Shown here: piece after piece, positions 20,303 through 31,335 of the stretch
Position numbering within the stretch: position 1 is the stretch's first letter
How the letters are laid out: the number at the start of each line of letters is the position of its first letter
Assembly: GCA_018136815.1 (NCBI GenBank)
Contig: CM030936.1
Coordinates: forward strand, 372,001-436,000
From: Isochrysis galbana
Lineage: Eukaryota > Haptophyta > Isochrysidales > Isochrysidaceae
Reading direction: 5' to 3'
DNA: 64,000 nt
Program-made: the position numbers and the translations under genes
The notes under the pieces: generated by a model
What the model saw: the letters and a program-made list of their open reading frames with translations, nothing else
What the model was told of the DNA's origin: nothing
Database searches by the model: none

Positions 20303-21013
20303 ATGCCGCGCGGGTTGATTTCAAACAATAAAGAAGTCATCTTTGTGTTTATCATCGTGATATTATCTACGCTATTTCTGCATTGCGTGAAGCATTACTT
20401 TGGATGTCGTCAGAGGTTTTACCCGACCCCCTACAAAGTCTTTCCGCATCTTCAGATGCTCGCTAACAACTTTGAACTTATTGAAAGAGAGTTTCTTAGC
20501 AGTGAGTACAAAATTTATGACTGGCCAGAAGAGTATCTTTACACAAAGGAAGAGGGTCATGATTGGAAGGTAGTTCCACTCTATGGCTTTGGAGTTTGGA
20601 ACGCAGAGTACTCGACAACATTTCCAAAGACAATAGAATTACTCAGAACCATTCCAGGACTTCGAACTGCAATCTTTAGCAAACTCGGTCCTAAAACTGA
20701 ACTGAACAAACATCGCGGATGGAGCGGATTAGCCAATGTAGCTCTTCGTTGTCATATGGGTATTGTTGTTCCAGATCCTGACACGAAAGGTAGAAGTGGG
20801 GTTGCAGTCGAGGATGAATTTCGCCAGATTGCAAAAGGAGAGTGGATTGTGTTCGATGACAGCAAGGAACACATTGGCGTGAACGATACTGACGAGAATA
20901 GAGTCGTTTTGCTTCTTGACATAGAAAGACCATGGTGGGTCAGAAAAGGAGAGAGTAACATACAAGATACTCCAGAGTTGTTAGATTTTGTCGCCAAATT
21001 TACTAAAGTCTAA
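20303..21013 (+). CDS. aspartyl/asparaginyl beta-hydroxylase-type 2-oxoglutarate dioxygenase
   Basis: A single exon of 236 residues from the ATG 20303 (an in-frame ATG at 20294 would add three). A membrane anchor sits at about residues 12-32 (EVIFVFIIVILSTLFLHCV). The catalytic part follows with family hallmarks: TELNKHRGWSG, ALRCHMGIVVPD with the first Fe ligand His, GEWIVFDDSKEHIGVND with the D-D-S and second Fe-ligand His, and the NRVVLLLDIERPW tail. Enzymes of this family hydroxylate Asp/Asn side chains or lipid and peptide substrates using Fe(II) and 2-oxoglutarate. A type II membrane topology is likely. The gene is markedly AT-richer than its neighbours and lacks introns, so transfer from a bacterium or large DNA virus is plausible. 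Its 5' end is duplicated upstream. Confidence 0.85.
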   Translation: MPRGLISNNKEVIFVFIIVILSTLFLHCVKHYFGCRQRFYPTPYKVFPHLQMLANNFELIEREFLSSEYKIYDWPEEYLYTKEEGHDWKVVPLYGFGVWNAEYSTTFPKTIELLRTIPGLRTAIFSKLGPKTELNKHRGWSGLANVALRCHMGIVVPDPDTKGRSGVAVEDEFRQIAKGEWIVFDDSKEHIGVNDTDENRVVLLLDIERPWWVRKGESNIQDTPELLDFVAKFTKV

Positions 21014-21143
21014 AGCGCCATAATTCATTAAAACCCGTCACGAAACACAAACACCCACAAAAAGTGCCTTTGCATTTGCCACCTTGCGCATGAGTTCCAC
21101 GACGTCCAAGAGCCCATTCGACGCTGCTGGCTTCTGGCTCACT

Positions 21144-22333
21144 TCACTCCACGCCGCTCGTCACCACGACCCTATCGGGCACGTGCAGCTCACGCGGAAG
21201 GCCTTGCTCGCTGAAGTGGAGACTGGGGACAGCGTCCTCCTCGTCGTGCGGCATCTCCACGCGGAGACACTCGCAGCACTTGCCGCCAATCACGATGTCG
21301 GGCGGGTCGATCGAAACCAGATCCAACGAGATCAAAATCAACCCCGACAAGAGATGGGTCAGCGACGAGGACGTGCCGCTCACGTCGTTCAAAACCAGGG
21401 CCGACAGATGAGGCAGGTGAGCGCGTAGCCCACCCGGAATGTAGCACTCAATTAGCGACAATGACGTCACGTTCGAGAATGCAACCGAGCTGATCACGCC
21501 GTACACATCGGTGGCCTCGAGAAACTCCAGATCGTTAGCGGAGAGGCTCAAATGAGTCGTCTCCATTGGCGAGCCTTCCCAAGCTATGAGCGGCGCATCG
21601 TCCGCGCACGTCAACGAGTCAACGAGAGCGACTTCACGTGCCGAATCGAGCGCAGGAAGGGCACCACACTGCCGGACGCATTGGCAGTCGTCAGGCCCAC
21701 GTCTTCCAAAACCGGAAGGGGCAGCAGCCGCGTCAACACCGACACGTCGTCCACCACCACATCCAGTTTGCGAAGATCCACACACGGCCCCTCGGCGGCG
21801 CCGGCGCTCGGGTGAAGACGAACCTTGAAATGGTCGCACAGCCGGTGGTCCACCACCAGGCACTGCAGCCGCGGCGTGTGTCCAGCCGCAACCGCCTCCA
21901 CCAGCGCGCGACTCTGCATACTGCTCACCTTCTCACATATGCCGATGATCAGCACCTTGAGCGAACACAGCTCTCCACACTCGATTGCTCGCAAGAAACT
22001 CCACCACCACTCAAAAGAGCCACCGATCGCGATGAGCTCCACCAGAGAAGCACCGAGGGGTCGGCGCTCAAAGAATCCGACCGGAGGCGCACACTCACGG
22101 AACTCCACGCTCGTCACATCGACGCGGAGCGCCGGAGTGCCGCATGCGCGCGCGAGCGACGCGCGCTGCCGCTCCTGCCGTATGCTAGGCAACTGACGTG
22201 CGACGGCGTCGGGCCACTTACGCCGAGATCTCGACGCAGGGTTTCCTTCTGGCATAAGGCGAGATGTCGACGCATTATCATAGCAGTATCGCATGTTGAT
22301 TTCTTGTCCTACGACACAAAATGTAGCATACAA
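21144..22333 (-). pseudogene. leucine-rich-repeat gene, broken by a short tandem duplication
   Basis: Two overlapping minus-strand frames (22333-21611 and about 21660-21144) both read as LRR protein. The upstream frame has SLVELIAIGGSFEWWWSFLRAIECGELCSLKVLIIGICEKVSS and LPVLEDVGLTTANASGSVVPFLRSIRHVKSLSLT, then a stop. The downstream frame resumes with METTHLSLSANDLEFLEATDVYGVISSVAFSNVTSLSLIECYIPGG. The switch coincides with an 8-bp tandem duplication (GTTGACTC, GTTGAC) near 21615-21630. A recent loss of function, allelic variation or an assembly error would all fit. LRR proteins of this kind mediate protein binding. Confidence 0.5.
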
Positions 22334-22385
22334 AGGGGGGGTCGGCCCCCCTAACGCAGTGGTACTAATGCTCAGTTAGATTATT
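22334..22385 (+). repeat. very short retroposon tail ((ATT)n family)
   Basis: CAGTGGTACTAATGCTCAGT then TAGATTATT equals the extreme 3' end of the element at 25612-26705, here in plus orientation. Confidence 0.55.
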
Positions 22386-23050
22386 GCATTGTTCTTGTTC
22401 TTGGCCGCAGCCGCCGCTAGGGATTTGGCGAGGCGGCCGCCGTTTGCTTTGCGAGGATTACACCCTGGCCTGACCGCCTGGACCGCCGCCCCTTGTACCA
22501 CGCCAACCAACCCCTACAGCCTAATTTCGATTCATCGCACCGCTTTCCATCGTGTCGTTCCCCGTCTCGCTCCTCGTCGCTACCGTTCCTCGTAAGATCT
22601 TCTACGCTCGAACCGCTCTCTTCTTCGCTCGATAGCCTTTCCTCGATTGGCGCCGCTCTTCCGTTCGCTCTCCGTGTTTTCGTTTCCGTCGTCCGACTCA
22701 TCGCTGGTCGCCCACACCTGTTGATACTCAACACCCCGGGCGCCACGAGGGAGTCGCCCTCGTCTTCGGCGCATCGCGCCATCTCCCCGTGCCTATATCT
22801 TTCTGCATCGCAGTCCCTTGTTGTAGGGCCTTCTCGCTGTGCGGAAGTCGCGTTCCGTCAAAAGAGGGCCAGGTGATAGTTTTGTTTTTGCTTAAAATGT
22901 TTATGGTGCCCCGCGTCTTTGCGCAGGACGTCTGGGCGGTACACGTGGGCATCTTGGGGGTAGCATATCAGTATTCATCCTAGCATTTCTTCGTAAAGTG
23001 TCGCTGTTCTTCTCCTCGTGTGACGAAACGGCGACGGAGGCGGTGTCGCG
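22386..23050. other. intergenic upstream of the methyltransferase gene
   Basis: No gene seen. A short dispersed motif (GTCGCGTTCCGTCAAAAGAG) at 22847-22866 also occurs at 19738 and, inverted, near 63113. Confidence 0.4.
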
Positions 23051-24374
23051 ATGGCGTCGCGGTGGAGAGGGATGTCCGTCGGCGCGCTGCTGCCCTTGAC
23101 GGTCGCCGGACTGAGCGTAGACGGCTGGTCGCGGCGAGAGGCAGTACATGCCGCTGGGCTGGCTGCTGCCGCGGCGCCTCATCTCCCCGCCCTCGCCGAT
23201 CTGGCTCAGCCGCTGCTACGTGCTGAGTGGGGAGCGACCGACGGCCTCAATGGGGACGACTTTGTCGCCTTTGACGAGTCGGCATACAAGGCGATGGTGG
23301 ACGACGCGCGGCGGACGCCGCTGTTTGAAGAGGCTATCAAGAAACGGCTGTCTGGCCGAGAGGGCGAGCTCGTTGTGCTCGACATTGGCACGGGCCCATT
23401 TGCGCTACTTGCACTCATGGCAGCGCGCGCCGGCGCCAAGAAGGTATACGCTATAGAGGCGAATCCCGAGGCTGCGAAGCGCGCACGCGAGGCGATCTCC
23501 CGTGCGAGCGACGTGCCAACCGGCACCATCGAGGTGCTCGAGGGCTTCTCCTCTTCTGTTGCTCTCCCTGGTGACATCAAGGCTGACCTAGTGCTCGCCG
23601 AGATTGTGGGCTCCGTTGCGAGCGAGGAGGGGCTTCTTGCCACAGTACGTGATGCACAGGCGCGCCTCGTGAAGAGGCCGCACGACCCGACCTCGTACAT
23701 CCCATATGCCTGCCAAACGATCGCGGCACCTGCGTGTTTCGCGTTGCACTATACTCTCGGCCCGCCACGCTTTGACTGGAGCAAGCTCAAAGAGCCCGTC
23801 CGACTCAACTGTCGTGACGAGACCTTGCAGCTTCTCTCAGAGCCTCAGGTACTCGAGTCGGTTGTGCTCAGCAGCGAGAATCTCCCGGAGCCTGGCAATT
23901 GGCAACCCACCGGCGAGGCGGGGCTCTCCTTTCCGATCGAGTCCACACGAATCGGCGCAGCCGAATCGGCTTTCGAAGAAGAATTGAAGCGGGAGCGCGT
24001 GAGTGCAGAGGAGGCGAAGCGCGTCGCTACTGCAGTCGCACGGTCACTCTCGGCCATCGCCATGTGGCCTCGCCTCATTCTCGACGAGGCCGGCGAGCTT
24101 GTGGTCGAGTAAGTATCGCCATGGCTCGAGCGTGCTTTCCTTTTGTTGCCCATTGTCGCGACCTCATCTTGCACTCCCATCCCCACCCTTTTGCAGGTCG
24201 CGCGGCCCACATGGCGAGGCGCAGAAAAGTCATTGGCAGACGGTGGTCGCCATCCTATCGGCACGTCCTGTTGTGGTGGACGCTGGGACAAAAGTTCGGC
24301 TTCGTGCTGCTGTAAAATATGACGAGGCTATCAACGCCCCTGCGAGGTACGAGCTCGAGGCCATGCTTTCTTGA
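23051..24374 (+). CDS. PRMT-like SAM-dependent methyltransferase with N-terminal leader
   Basis: Two exons, 23051-24108 and 24197-24374 (intron GTAAGT...TTGCAG, phase 2), give 411 residues. Class I methyltransferase motif I is VLDIGTGPF (residues 109-117). The acidic SAM-ribose strand is YAIEAN (133-138). The region ADLVLAEIVGSVASEEG (179-194) carries two glutamates spaced like the PRMT double-E loop. The second exon has SHWQTVVAIL, matching the PRMT T-H-W loop. This is closest to type III/PRMT7-like protein arginine methyltransferases. Residues 27-50 (WSRREAVHAAGLAAAAAPHLPALA) look like a twin-arginine lumenal or signal-type leader, odd for a family that is normally cytosolic or nuclear. Confidence 0.8.
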
Positions 24375-25594
24375 CACAGTGGATGATCTTTCTGCGTTGC
24401 TTGCAAAATTTTTTGCCAGAGGTGCGAGGTGAGGCGATGGCCACTGTCACCGTAACACGAGCGTAGTACTGCGGTGGAACATCCTTGAAGGATGAACGTC
24501 TTCCCAGGTTGGCTCCGGTAAAAGCAGCGGCGCGCTCATACACGACAAAAAAACACTTGAGAATTCTAGGACAACACCTACTACGGTCTAGGTTTTACTA
24601 CCTCTCCACCGACATCGCCCTGATCTCCCTTTCCTCCCCCTCCTTCCCTTCCCCGCTTTATTGCTTTTTCTTCGGTTTCCGGGATCCGGCCCAGGTGCAC
24701 TACGCACTACCTTGGGCCTGGTTCAGAGTGTGGGGGCTGGGCAAGCCTTTTGGGTAACTGGTGGTTGTTTTTGCCGGGGAGTTCGCGGATTTGTTGTTCC
24801 TTGTGCTCGGGGTTTGGGTATTAGCGTTGTGCTTCATTCGTGTGCCGAAGGTCTTCTAGTCGGGCGTCTTAATTGTGTTTTACGTTTTACCTTGGTTTCC
24901 TCAACGATGTGCGCCACCCCTACTAGCTTGGTGGCTATCGTAAGGAGTTCTGCACTGTCACTGTCATCCAAATGGAGGCGAGAGATTGCAAAAACGATTG
25001 GCAGCATCGTGCAGAGAACGCGACAGACAGCTACCCAAGGAGAACCGAAACGAACACTCTGGGCCACCTTGGGACAGGAAAGCAAGCAAAACACCACCGT
25101 GCCACGTAAGACGTAAGAGATTCCAACGTCATCTCACAGCTGCATCACACATATTAAGCTATCACCAGGGAACAGCCGTAATAGAGCTAGAGATAGTGTG
25201 TGAGAGGTAGAAATGAGAAAGAACAGAATCGAGGTGAAGCGTGGAATGATAGCAACATTGGCGAATGGGTTAGAAACGCACTATAACACCTTGATTGATT
25301 GAGGTCACCAAGGGGGTGTCACAGGGGTAGGGGTGCCTTGAGGTATTAGAGAATGAAAATAGAAAATAGAAAATACATTGAAATTGAAATTGAAATTGAT
25401 TGAGCATTAGAGGAGTCCGGAAGCTTATTGCTTATTGAGGTGAACTGAGATGCGAAGTCCATGATCCATGATGAACGTACGTAGACATAGATCGAGAAGA
25501 GGTTCCGGAGTTCCGGACGTTCGAGATTGACTCAGACGTAGCACATCGTGTGCAAGGGAATGGAGACGACCATCGAGGTCAAACAAAGTCCGGA
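24375..25594. other. intergenic
   Basis: No recognisable gene. An 87-codon minus-strand frame at 24834-25097 has no motif. 25350-25440 is AT-rich with AAATTG/GAAAAT simple repeats. Confidence 0.35.
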
Positions 25595-25611
25595 GGGTTT
25601 GACTGCTTGAT

Positions 25612-26705
25612 AATAATAATAATCTATCTGAGCATTAGTACCACTACTCTCACTAGCCCGGTACTAACACGACAGCCCTCAGCGCACCTGCCCGTACACC
25701 TTGGCGCGTGCTGTTGTCACAAATACATACTCCTATGCACCCTTCCACATCTCCCCCCTCGCAGGCCCCCGGCTCCCATTCTAACTCCCCACAAGTTAAA
25801 ATGAGGGAAAACCCATTGAGGCGGTCCGGTCGACGCCGGCCGACTCTCCGGGAAAAAGCACCGGGGGGGGGGGGAGGAACCTCTCGTCAAAAAAGGAGAA
25901 CGGCCCTTACAGCTCGCGCCGCGAGCGGTCCTCGAAGAAATAAATGACTGCGCCCCCCGATATCTGCCACAGGGACGTCTTGAGCCACTCCCTTCTTCTC
26001 GCCTCTCCTGTCGCCAGCCGCCCCCCTTCGCCCGTTTGCTAACGCAAACGGGGCTCGTTTCTCACCACACTCCATCGGGGGGGGTGCAAATCCCCCCCTC
26101 TCCCTCGTTCCATTCTCTTCCACCCCGGTCCCTGCGGCGCGTCGCCATGCGGCGCGCCATGGCCTGCTCTCAGAGGTCCTTCAGGGGCGCCCAGAGGGCC
26201 AGCAGGGGCAGCTCAGGGGGCAGTGGAGGCTGGGGCTCAGCCCCTGGCCCCCCCTGCCTCTCCCTCGCTCGCTGGCCTTGGGTGCCGCCCTGAGGCCCCT
26301 GTCTGCCTGGCGACCAGGGATGGGGGGGGGAGTCAGTACGAGAGCAGGCCCATGCGGTCAGGGCGGCACCCAAGGCCAGCGAGCGAGGGAGAGGCAGTGG
26401 AGGCTGGGGCTCAGCCCCTGGCCCCCCCTGCCTCTCCCTCGCTCGCTGGCCTTGGGTGCCGCCCTGAGGGTCTGCCTGGCGACCAGGGATGGGGGGGGGA
26501 GTCAGTACGAGAGCAGGCCCATGCGGGCCTGGGAGTGCGGCTCGCGGCCCGCGCCCACTAGGGGTCCGGGCTGAATTGATGAGTGCCCTGCCCCTGCCAG
26601 AGGGCAGGGGCTGGGGTTGAATGTACGGGCCCACCCCGGGGGGTGTCCGCAATGGAGAGAGGGGGGCGCGAGGCCCCCATTGACCCCCACTTATGAAAGT
26701 AGGTT
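25612..26705 (-). mobile_element. 1.09 kb retroposon with 5' hairpin and (ATT)n tail
   Basis: A 17-nt target-site duplication, GGGTTTGACTGCTTGAT, lies at 25595-25611 and 26706-26722. The element reads on the minus strand. Its 5' end is AACCTACTTTCATAAGTGGG, with hairpin CCTACTT-TCAT-AAGTGGG. Its 3' end is the conserved AGTGGTACTAATGCTCAG block followed by ATTATTATT. The middle (26222-26525) holds a partly duplicated, inverted GGGCGGCACCCAAGGCCAGC segment able to fold on itself. A CGTTTGCTAACGCAAACG palindrome lies at about 26033-26050. There is no long convincing ORF. Truncated relatives are at 5948, 13036, 18312, 22334 and 46440. Confidence 0.85.
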
Positions 26706-26822
26706 GGGTTTGACTGCTTGATGGAGGATGGAGGGCATCTTGCAGATTATGATTATAAGGATATAAGGATTGGTAGAGAGTAGAAAGCAAAGGGCTGCGC
26801 CCTATGATGAAAATATATTTGG

Positions 26823-27029
26823 AAAAAAATCTTCTTAAACATCCCCGCTACGTGTGCGGCTTGAGGCAGCGTGCTAGTGAACCTCCCTACTACCCATCAT
26901 CCTTAACCACCGTCGTCAACCCCCTTCCCTTTCCCCAGTTCTCTCTTTAACGGAGATACTGGTTCCGGGGCGACCACGCGCGCTGCTTCGGTCAGGAGTT
27001 GGAGAGAAGGGGGTGGGAGACTGTGGACT
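26823..27029 (-). mobile_element. 207 bp 5'-truncated retroposon tail
   Basis: A 16-nt target-site duplication, ATGAAAATATATTTGG, lies at 26807-26822 and 27030-27045. The minus-strand 3' end is TTTAAGAAGATTTTTTT. The same tail occurs at 50980-51020 behind the ORF1-bearing element there. The body (AGTTCTCTCTTTAACGGAGA, CGCGCTGCTTCGGTCAGGAG) recurs at 40264-40385. Confidence 0.8.
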
Positions 27030-27045
27030 ATGAAAATATATTTGG

Positions 27046-27550
27046 AGTTCTCAAAGAAATGAGATATGAGATATGAGATGCTATGAGTAAGTGTAAGTCA
27101 GCGAAAGATTTGCGGTTGCAAAACATGAGTGTGACCGGCGTTCCACAAATTCAGATTGCGGGCCATGATGACAAGTGCTAGTGGCTAGCGACTAGTGACA
27201 CCCGACAGATGACGTGTTTGCAACACGCAGTACCCGCCGTATCCTTACGGTCTGGGGGGAAACGCAGGTTGCTTGCGAGAGCATGATTGAGGAGGATCCT
27301 ATAACATAACATGCCTAGTGTCGTAGGTTACACGGACACTAGCTCTAGCTGGACCCCCACCCTCGGGCGATTATGAGTGGGTTGCACCTGGATATATTTG
27401 CTGCCGCCACAGAAGACGCCAAACGAGTCTACGAGATATTCATTCTAGCACCGAAGGGTGCTCGCTCGCTTCTGAATCCTCGAGACGTAACGATGCACCA
27501 CTCGCGTTCTGCCATTGTATGGAACCGCATCTGCTATGGTAGAAGAGCGC
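27046..27550. other. intergenic
   Basis: Nothing recognised. It is the 3' flank of the minus-strand lysine-rich gene. Confidence 0.35.
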
Positions 27551-27828
27551 TCACTTCTTACCGGCCTTGATCTTGTCGGCCATCTCCTTCTTCCGTCTGG
27601 CGTCTTCAGCCATCTTGGCCTTCTGGGCAAGCGATCCCTGCGATACAACATTGAACAAAGCCTGAGAATGTTCTCGCCTGAGTGCTGCGGCTGCAGCGCT
27701 GCAAGCTTGAAGCGTCCACAGGTGGCACGTACCGGGTCATCGTCATCATCGTCGTCCTTCTTCTTACTCTTCTTGTTGACAATGCTCTTCTGCGTCTTGT
27801 TGGAGCCGTCACCCTGCCCAGCGCGCGG
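27551..27828 (-). CDS. small lysine-rich protein, last two exons
   Basis: On the minus strand an acceptor (GCTTACAG) precedes exon 27828-27733, which encodes PRAGQGDGSNKTQKSIVNKK, a Lys run and DDDDDDDP. A GTACGT donor follows, and an acceptor CGCAG leads to the last exon 27637-27551, GSLAQKAKMAEDARRKKEMADKIKAGKK and stop. Both exons are in phase 0. The 60 visible residues are very charged, helical and probably disordered, as in small nucleic-acid- or ribosome-associated proteins. I cannot name a family. The first coding exon lies further right and was not located. Confidence 0.55.
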
Positions 27829-28346
27829 CTGTAAGCGCGGGGGGCAATCAGTGAGAGGAGCAGAAAGCCGGCCGTTGCCCACGTCTGCCACTCCCTCTCA
27901 AATGTGAGCGTGCGTGCCCCCAATCCTGCTCGTCGTCCTCCACTTCTTCTTCCCCCATTCCACACCTCCCCCCTCTGTCTCCCACCCTCTCTCGCTTGCT
28001 CTCTCTCTCCACCGGCCGGCCCCTCCTGCTGCGGCGCGCCGGGCGCACCATGAGACTGCTCGGGCGTCCACGCGAGCGGCCCGAAAACAAAACGGATGGC
28101 TTCTTTACCAGTAGAAGTTTGGCGCCAATCTCCCCGCCTCCCGGTGCGCCTGTCGGCGTGCGGGAATATTCGATACCAAAAATAGCTTGAGCTCGCCGAG
28201 GGCGCCAGAGAAGTTTGGGGGGGGTCGGTGCCTCTCGATCTCCACCTGCGGAGCCTCTCGTCCCTTTCCTTCTTTCTTCTGGAGGGCTCTCTTCCCATAG
28301 AGTACGCCGTGGACAGAATTCTGGGGAGAGCACCTCCCCAGTGAGA

Positions 28347-28386
<40 letters not shown>

Positions 28387-29363
28387 GGCCCGCCACTCTC
28401 CCGCGCGTTCCAACTGTCTCTCCCTCCCCGCGCCGCCCCCGCCCCCGCCCCCCCCCCGCCGCTCTCCCTCCCCTCTCTCCTCGCTCTCCGCGCCTCTCTT
28501 CCCCCAAAACTTCTCACGAGACCCCCAGACTCCCCTTCCTGGCGCCCACGGAGCACTCTACCTCCCTCGAGGGATTCTTCCTCCAGATCAAGGGTGCGCT
28601 CGGGGAAGTGAACTACGAAATCACCCAAGCTCCCCAGCGCGAGGTTTTCTCTATAATCAGCGTCTTTTCATCTCACACCACAGGGGACTCACAGGTCAGC
28701 CGTGCGATCGCGCTCCAACTCTCCTCTCAACCCCTTTCCCTCCCACACTTCCCCCCCCCCCCGCCCTCGCCGCTCTGCCTTCCCTGCCGCCCTCGTCCCG
28801 CCCTCTCTCTCTCTCTCTCTCCCGCCCTCTCTTCTCCCCCTCCCTCCCTCCCTCCGCCCTCCCTTCCCCTCCCCTCTTGTCCTCTCTCTCCTCCACAGAC
28901 CACCCTCGGCCGCACGGGGCGCGCCGTCGCCCCTCCCACACAGACGCACGACGCATAGCCTCACGCAGCACGTCACGGCCGAGCGATGCCCAGCAGAAAG
29001 CCTGCCAAGAGGGAGCTGGCTAGCGCGCCGGTGTCCAGCCCGATGTGCGCTCTGCAGCCAGCCACTGCGCAGGGGGCCAGAACCAGGCGACGCGAGCGCC
29101 AAGGCAGGCCGCCTCAAGTCCTGTCTGACCCCCTGGCATGCCACCACGATCTGCACAGGAGCCCACACAGACGATTCGGAGGCTCTGTTCCGCTGTGCGA
29201 CGAGTGCGCAGATGCCCGACGCAGCAGCTTGCGCCAGCGTCGTGAGAGGGCGCACCGTTCAGCCGTGCTGAGAAGCGCAAGGGTGGGTGTCTTTCCTCAA
29301 TGCCGACGCCGCCCCCTCAACGTGGTGCGCAGGCGCTTCGGGCTCGACCAGGACTTCAACATC
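27829..29363. other. shared upstream region between the lysine-rich gene and MYB
   Basis: It holds a (GA)n run at 28345-28382, long C and CT tracts at 28730-28900, and G/C-rich leader-like DNA. The plus frame is open from 28986 into the MYB exon, but the residues before 29364 are Arg-rich low complexity. An alternative MYB start at 28986 remains possible. Confidence 0.4.
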
Positions 29364-31335
29364 ATGGAGAGGAATGAACTGCTTGAGCAAATGAGTGGGC
29401 CGCTTGCGCTCAACTATGACGACTTGCTGTCTTCCCAGCTTGCCTCGCCGATAAAGCCGAGTAAGCCGAACAAGCTACGCTCGGCCACGGCAAATGAGAA
29501 CCCTGTCAGTCCGACCCGGATCCTCTCGATGGACGAGGATTCGATCAAGGAGGACTGCGGTGGCAACAACTCAGACGAGCCTGTCGTCAAGGGCCCATGG
29601 GCTGAGCATGAGGACGAGCTCCTGCGCAAGATCGTGGCCGAGCAGGGCGCGAAGCGCTGGACGTCGATTGCGGCCAAGTTACCCGGACGCATTGGCAAAC
29701 AGGTGCGTACCTAGCGAAACCCTTTCTTCTCGCCAAGGCGCGCACCCGCTGCGCGAATCTCTGCTCCCTGCTGCGCTCACATCGACTTCTCCTTCCCCCC
29801 GCCAGTGCCGCGAACGATGGCACAATCACCTCAACCCCAACATCTGCAAGAAAGCTTGGGAGGAAGAGGAGGACCTGATCATCATGAAGGCGCACCGCGA
29901 GCTTGGTAACAAGTGGGCAGAGATCGCGAAACGGCTTCCCGGCCGCACCGACAATGCCATTAAGAACCACTGGAACTCGTCTGTCAAACGCCGTGCTGAG
30001 GCGGAGGACCGCGCCAACGGCCTTCCGGTCGTGCCCGCCCCGCCGCCAAAGCCGCGCGACCGCAGCCGCAGCAAGGCCAGCTCGAGCTCTGCATTCCAGT
30101 CTTCGTCCTCCAAGACCCAACGCCTCAACATCGACGAAAATCTGGATGACCTCGCCCGTTGTGGTTCTGGCGGCGATTTTCTGCAAACGCTTCTGGAGTC
30201 TCCATATCGTAACTGCTCCATGGACAGCCCTCCTGAGCGCTCCAGCGCACGGGTCGCGCACCATGCGCGCACCGGGACGCGCAAGCTCACGCATCAGGAA
30301 ATGAAGAGCTGGCAGTGTGACGCCGATGACTTGTTGTGTGATCCCAACATTTGCCTATCGCCGAAGCCCAAGCGCCAAACGACGTCCTCCAACAGCAAGA
30401 AGTTTTCGCCGGAGAAGGCGCTCCTGGATCTCGCTGCGTCCCCTTGCCCGGCCGAGAAGTATCGGTCGCCATCCCACTCCTCTTCGAGGAAGTGTTTGCT
30501 GCGGTCGAACAACACCATCGCACCCTCGCGAACCACTGGTGGCTTCAGAGTGCTGAGTGTGAAGGTGACTCCGCGGAGCCTGCGGGCGCGCATAGAGACG
30601 GCGTCGAAGCCGCCAACGTCCGTTCTTCTGGTGCCAAGCTCTGGCGCTGCGAAGACCATGTCCTCCTCTACCCCGCCTGCTGGCTCGGCAGCCCCGGTCT
30701 CGACTGCTGCCGCCGACAAGAGCGGCATGAAAACCCCCGCGACGGCCGACTCGTCCGAGGCCAATGAGCAGCGCGAGCCCCCAGTCACGATAGCGCAACA
30801 GCTGCATGCCATCAACAGGCGCATCAACGACAAGCGCCGGCTAGAAGAGGTGGCTCGAGAGGAGGCGAACCGCTTGCTTGAGCGGCGGCTTCGTGAGAGT
30901 CGTCGCCTTCGAACGCAGGCGAGGGCCGCTGCTTCCTCCTGTTCTCCACCGAGGACAAAGATGCGGACGAGCCCACGGGTAGACCTCGAGGCGGACGAGC
31001 GTAGGACTCTCTTTAGGAACGACGATCCAGAGATTGATGAGGAAGGTGGGATGCAGTCGCTGGTGCAGACGACAATTGTCGACCGTGCGGAGGCGGAGAG
31101 CAGCTTGACTATGATGATGGGCGAGGAAGACGACCCGCTTGGTCTCCTCTACTTGATTCCCGGCGCCATTGATGGCGGAGGTGCTCTCGGGTCGGATCCC
31201 TCGCCTTTGCAAACCGTTGATAGCGAGGATGGCGAGGATGACTTCGCCGCCGATCAGCTGAGCATGTTTGCCATGCTCTGCAACGAGTCTGCAGACGTAC
31301 TCTTCGATGCTGACTTCGCGATCGACGCCAACTGA
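29364..31335 (+). CDS. R2R3-type MYB transcription factor
   Basis: Two exons, 29364-29702 and 29806-31335 (GTGCGT...GCCAG, phase 0), give 622 residues from the ATG at 29364. R2 is [49 protein letters not shown] (about 76-125). R3 is [48 protein letters not shown] (about 128-175). Regular tryptophans and the recognition-helix signature are intact, and the intron interrupts R2 at G-K-Q/C-R-E. The C-terminal 440 residues include a Ser-rich part, a basic helical stretch ([34 protein letters not shown]) and an acidic end ([18 protein letters not shown]) that may be an activation region. It resembles the R2R3/c-MYB-like cell-cycle and stress regulators of algae. Confidence 0.9.

Noticed and set aside
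26222-26525. Inverted and direct GGGCGGCACCCAAGG units as a CRISPR-like array
   Set aside because: Only two units, eukaryotic context, and they belong to the body of a retroposon.
27606-28628. 340-codon minus-strand ORF
   Set aside because: Arg/Gly/Ser low complexity across GA repeats; real splice signals place the lysine-rich exons in a different frame.
29100-29260. tRNA-like look of the minus strand (GCACAGCGGAACAGAGC)
   Set aside because: No T-arm GGTTCGAATCC-type sequence and no matching acceptor stem could be found, so no tRNA is called.
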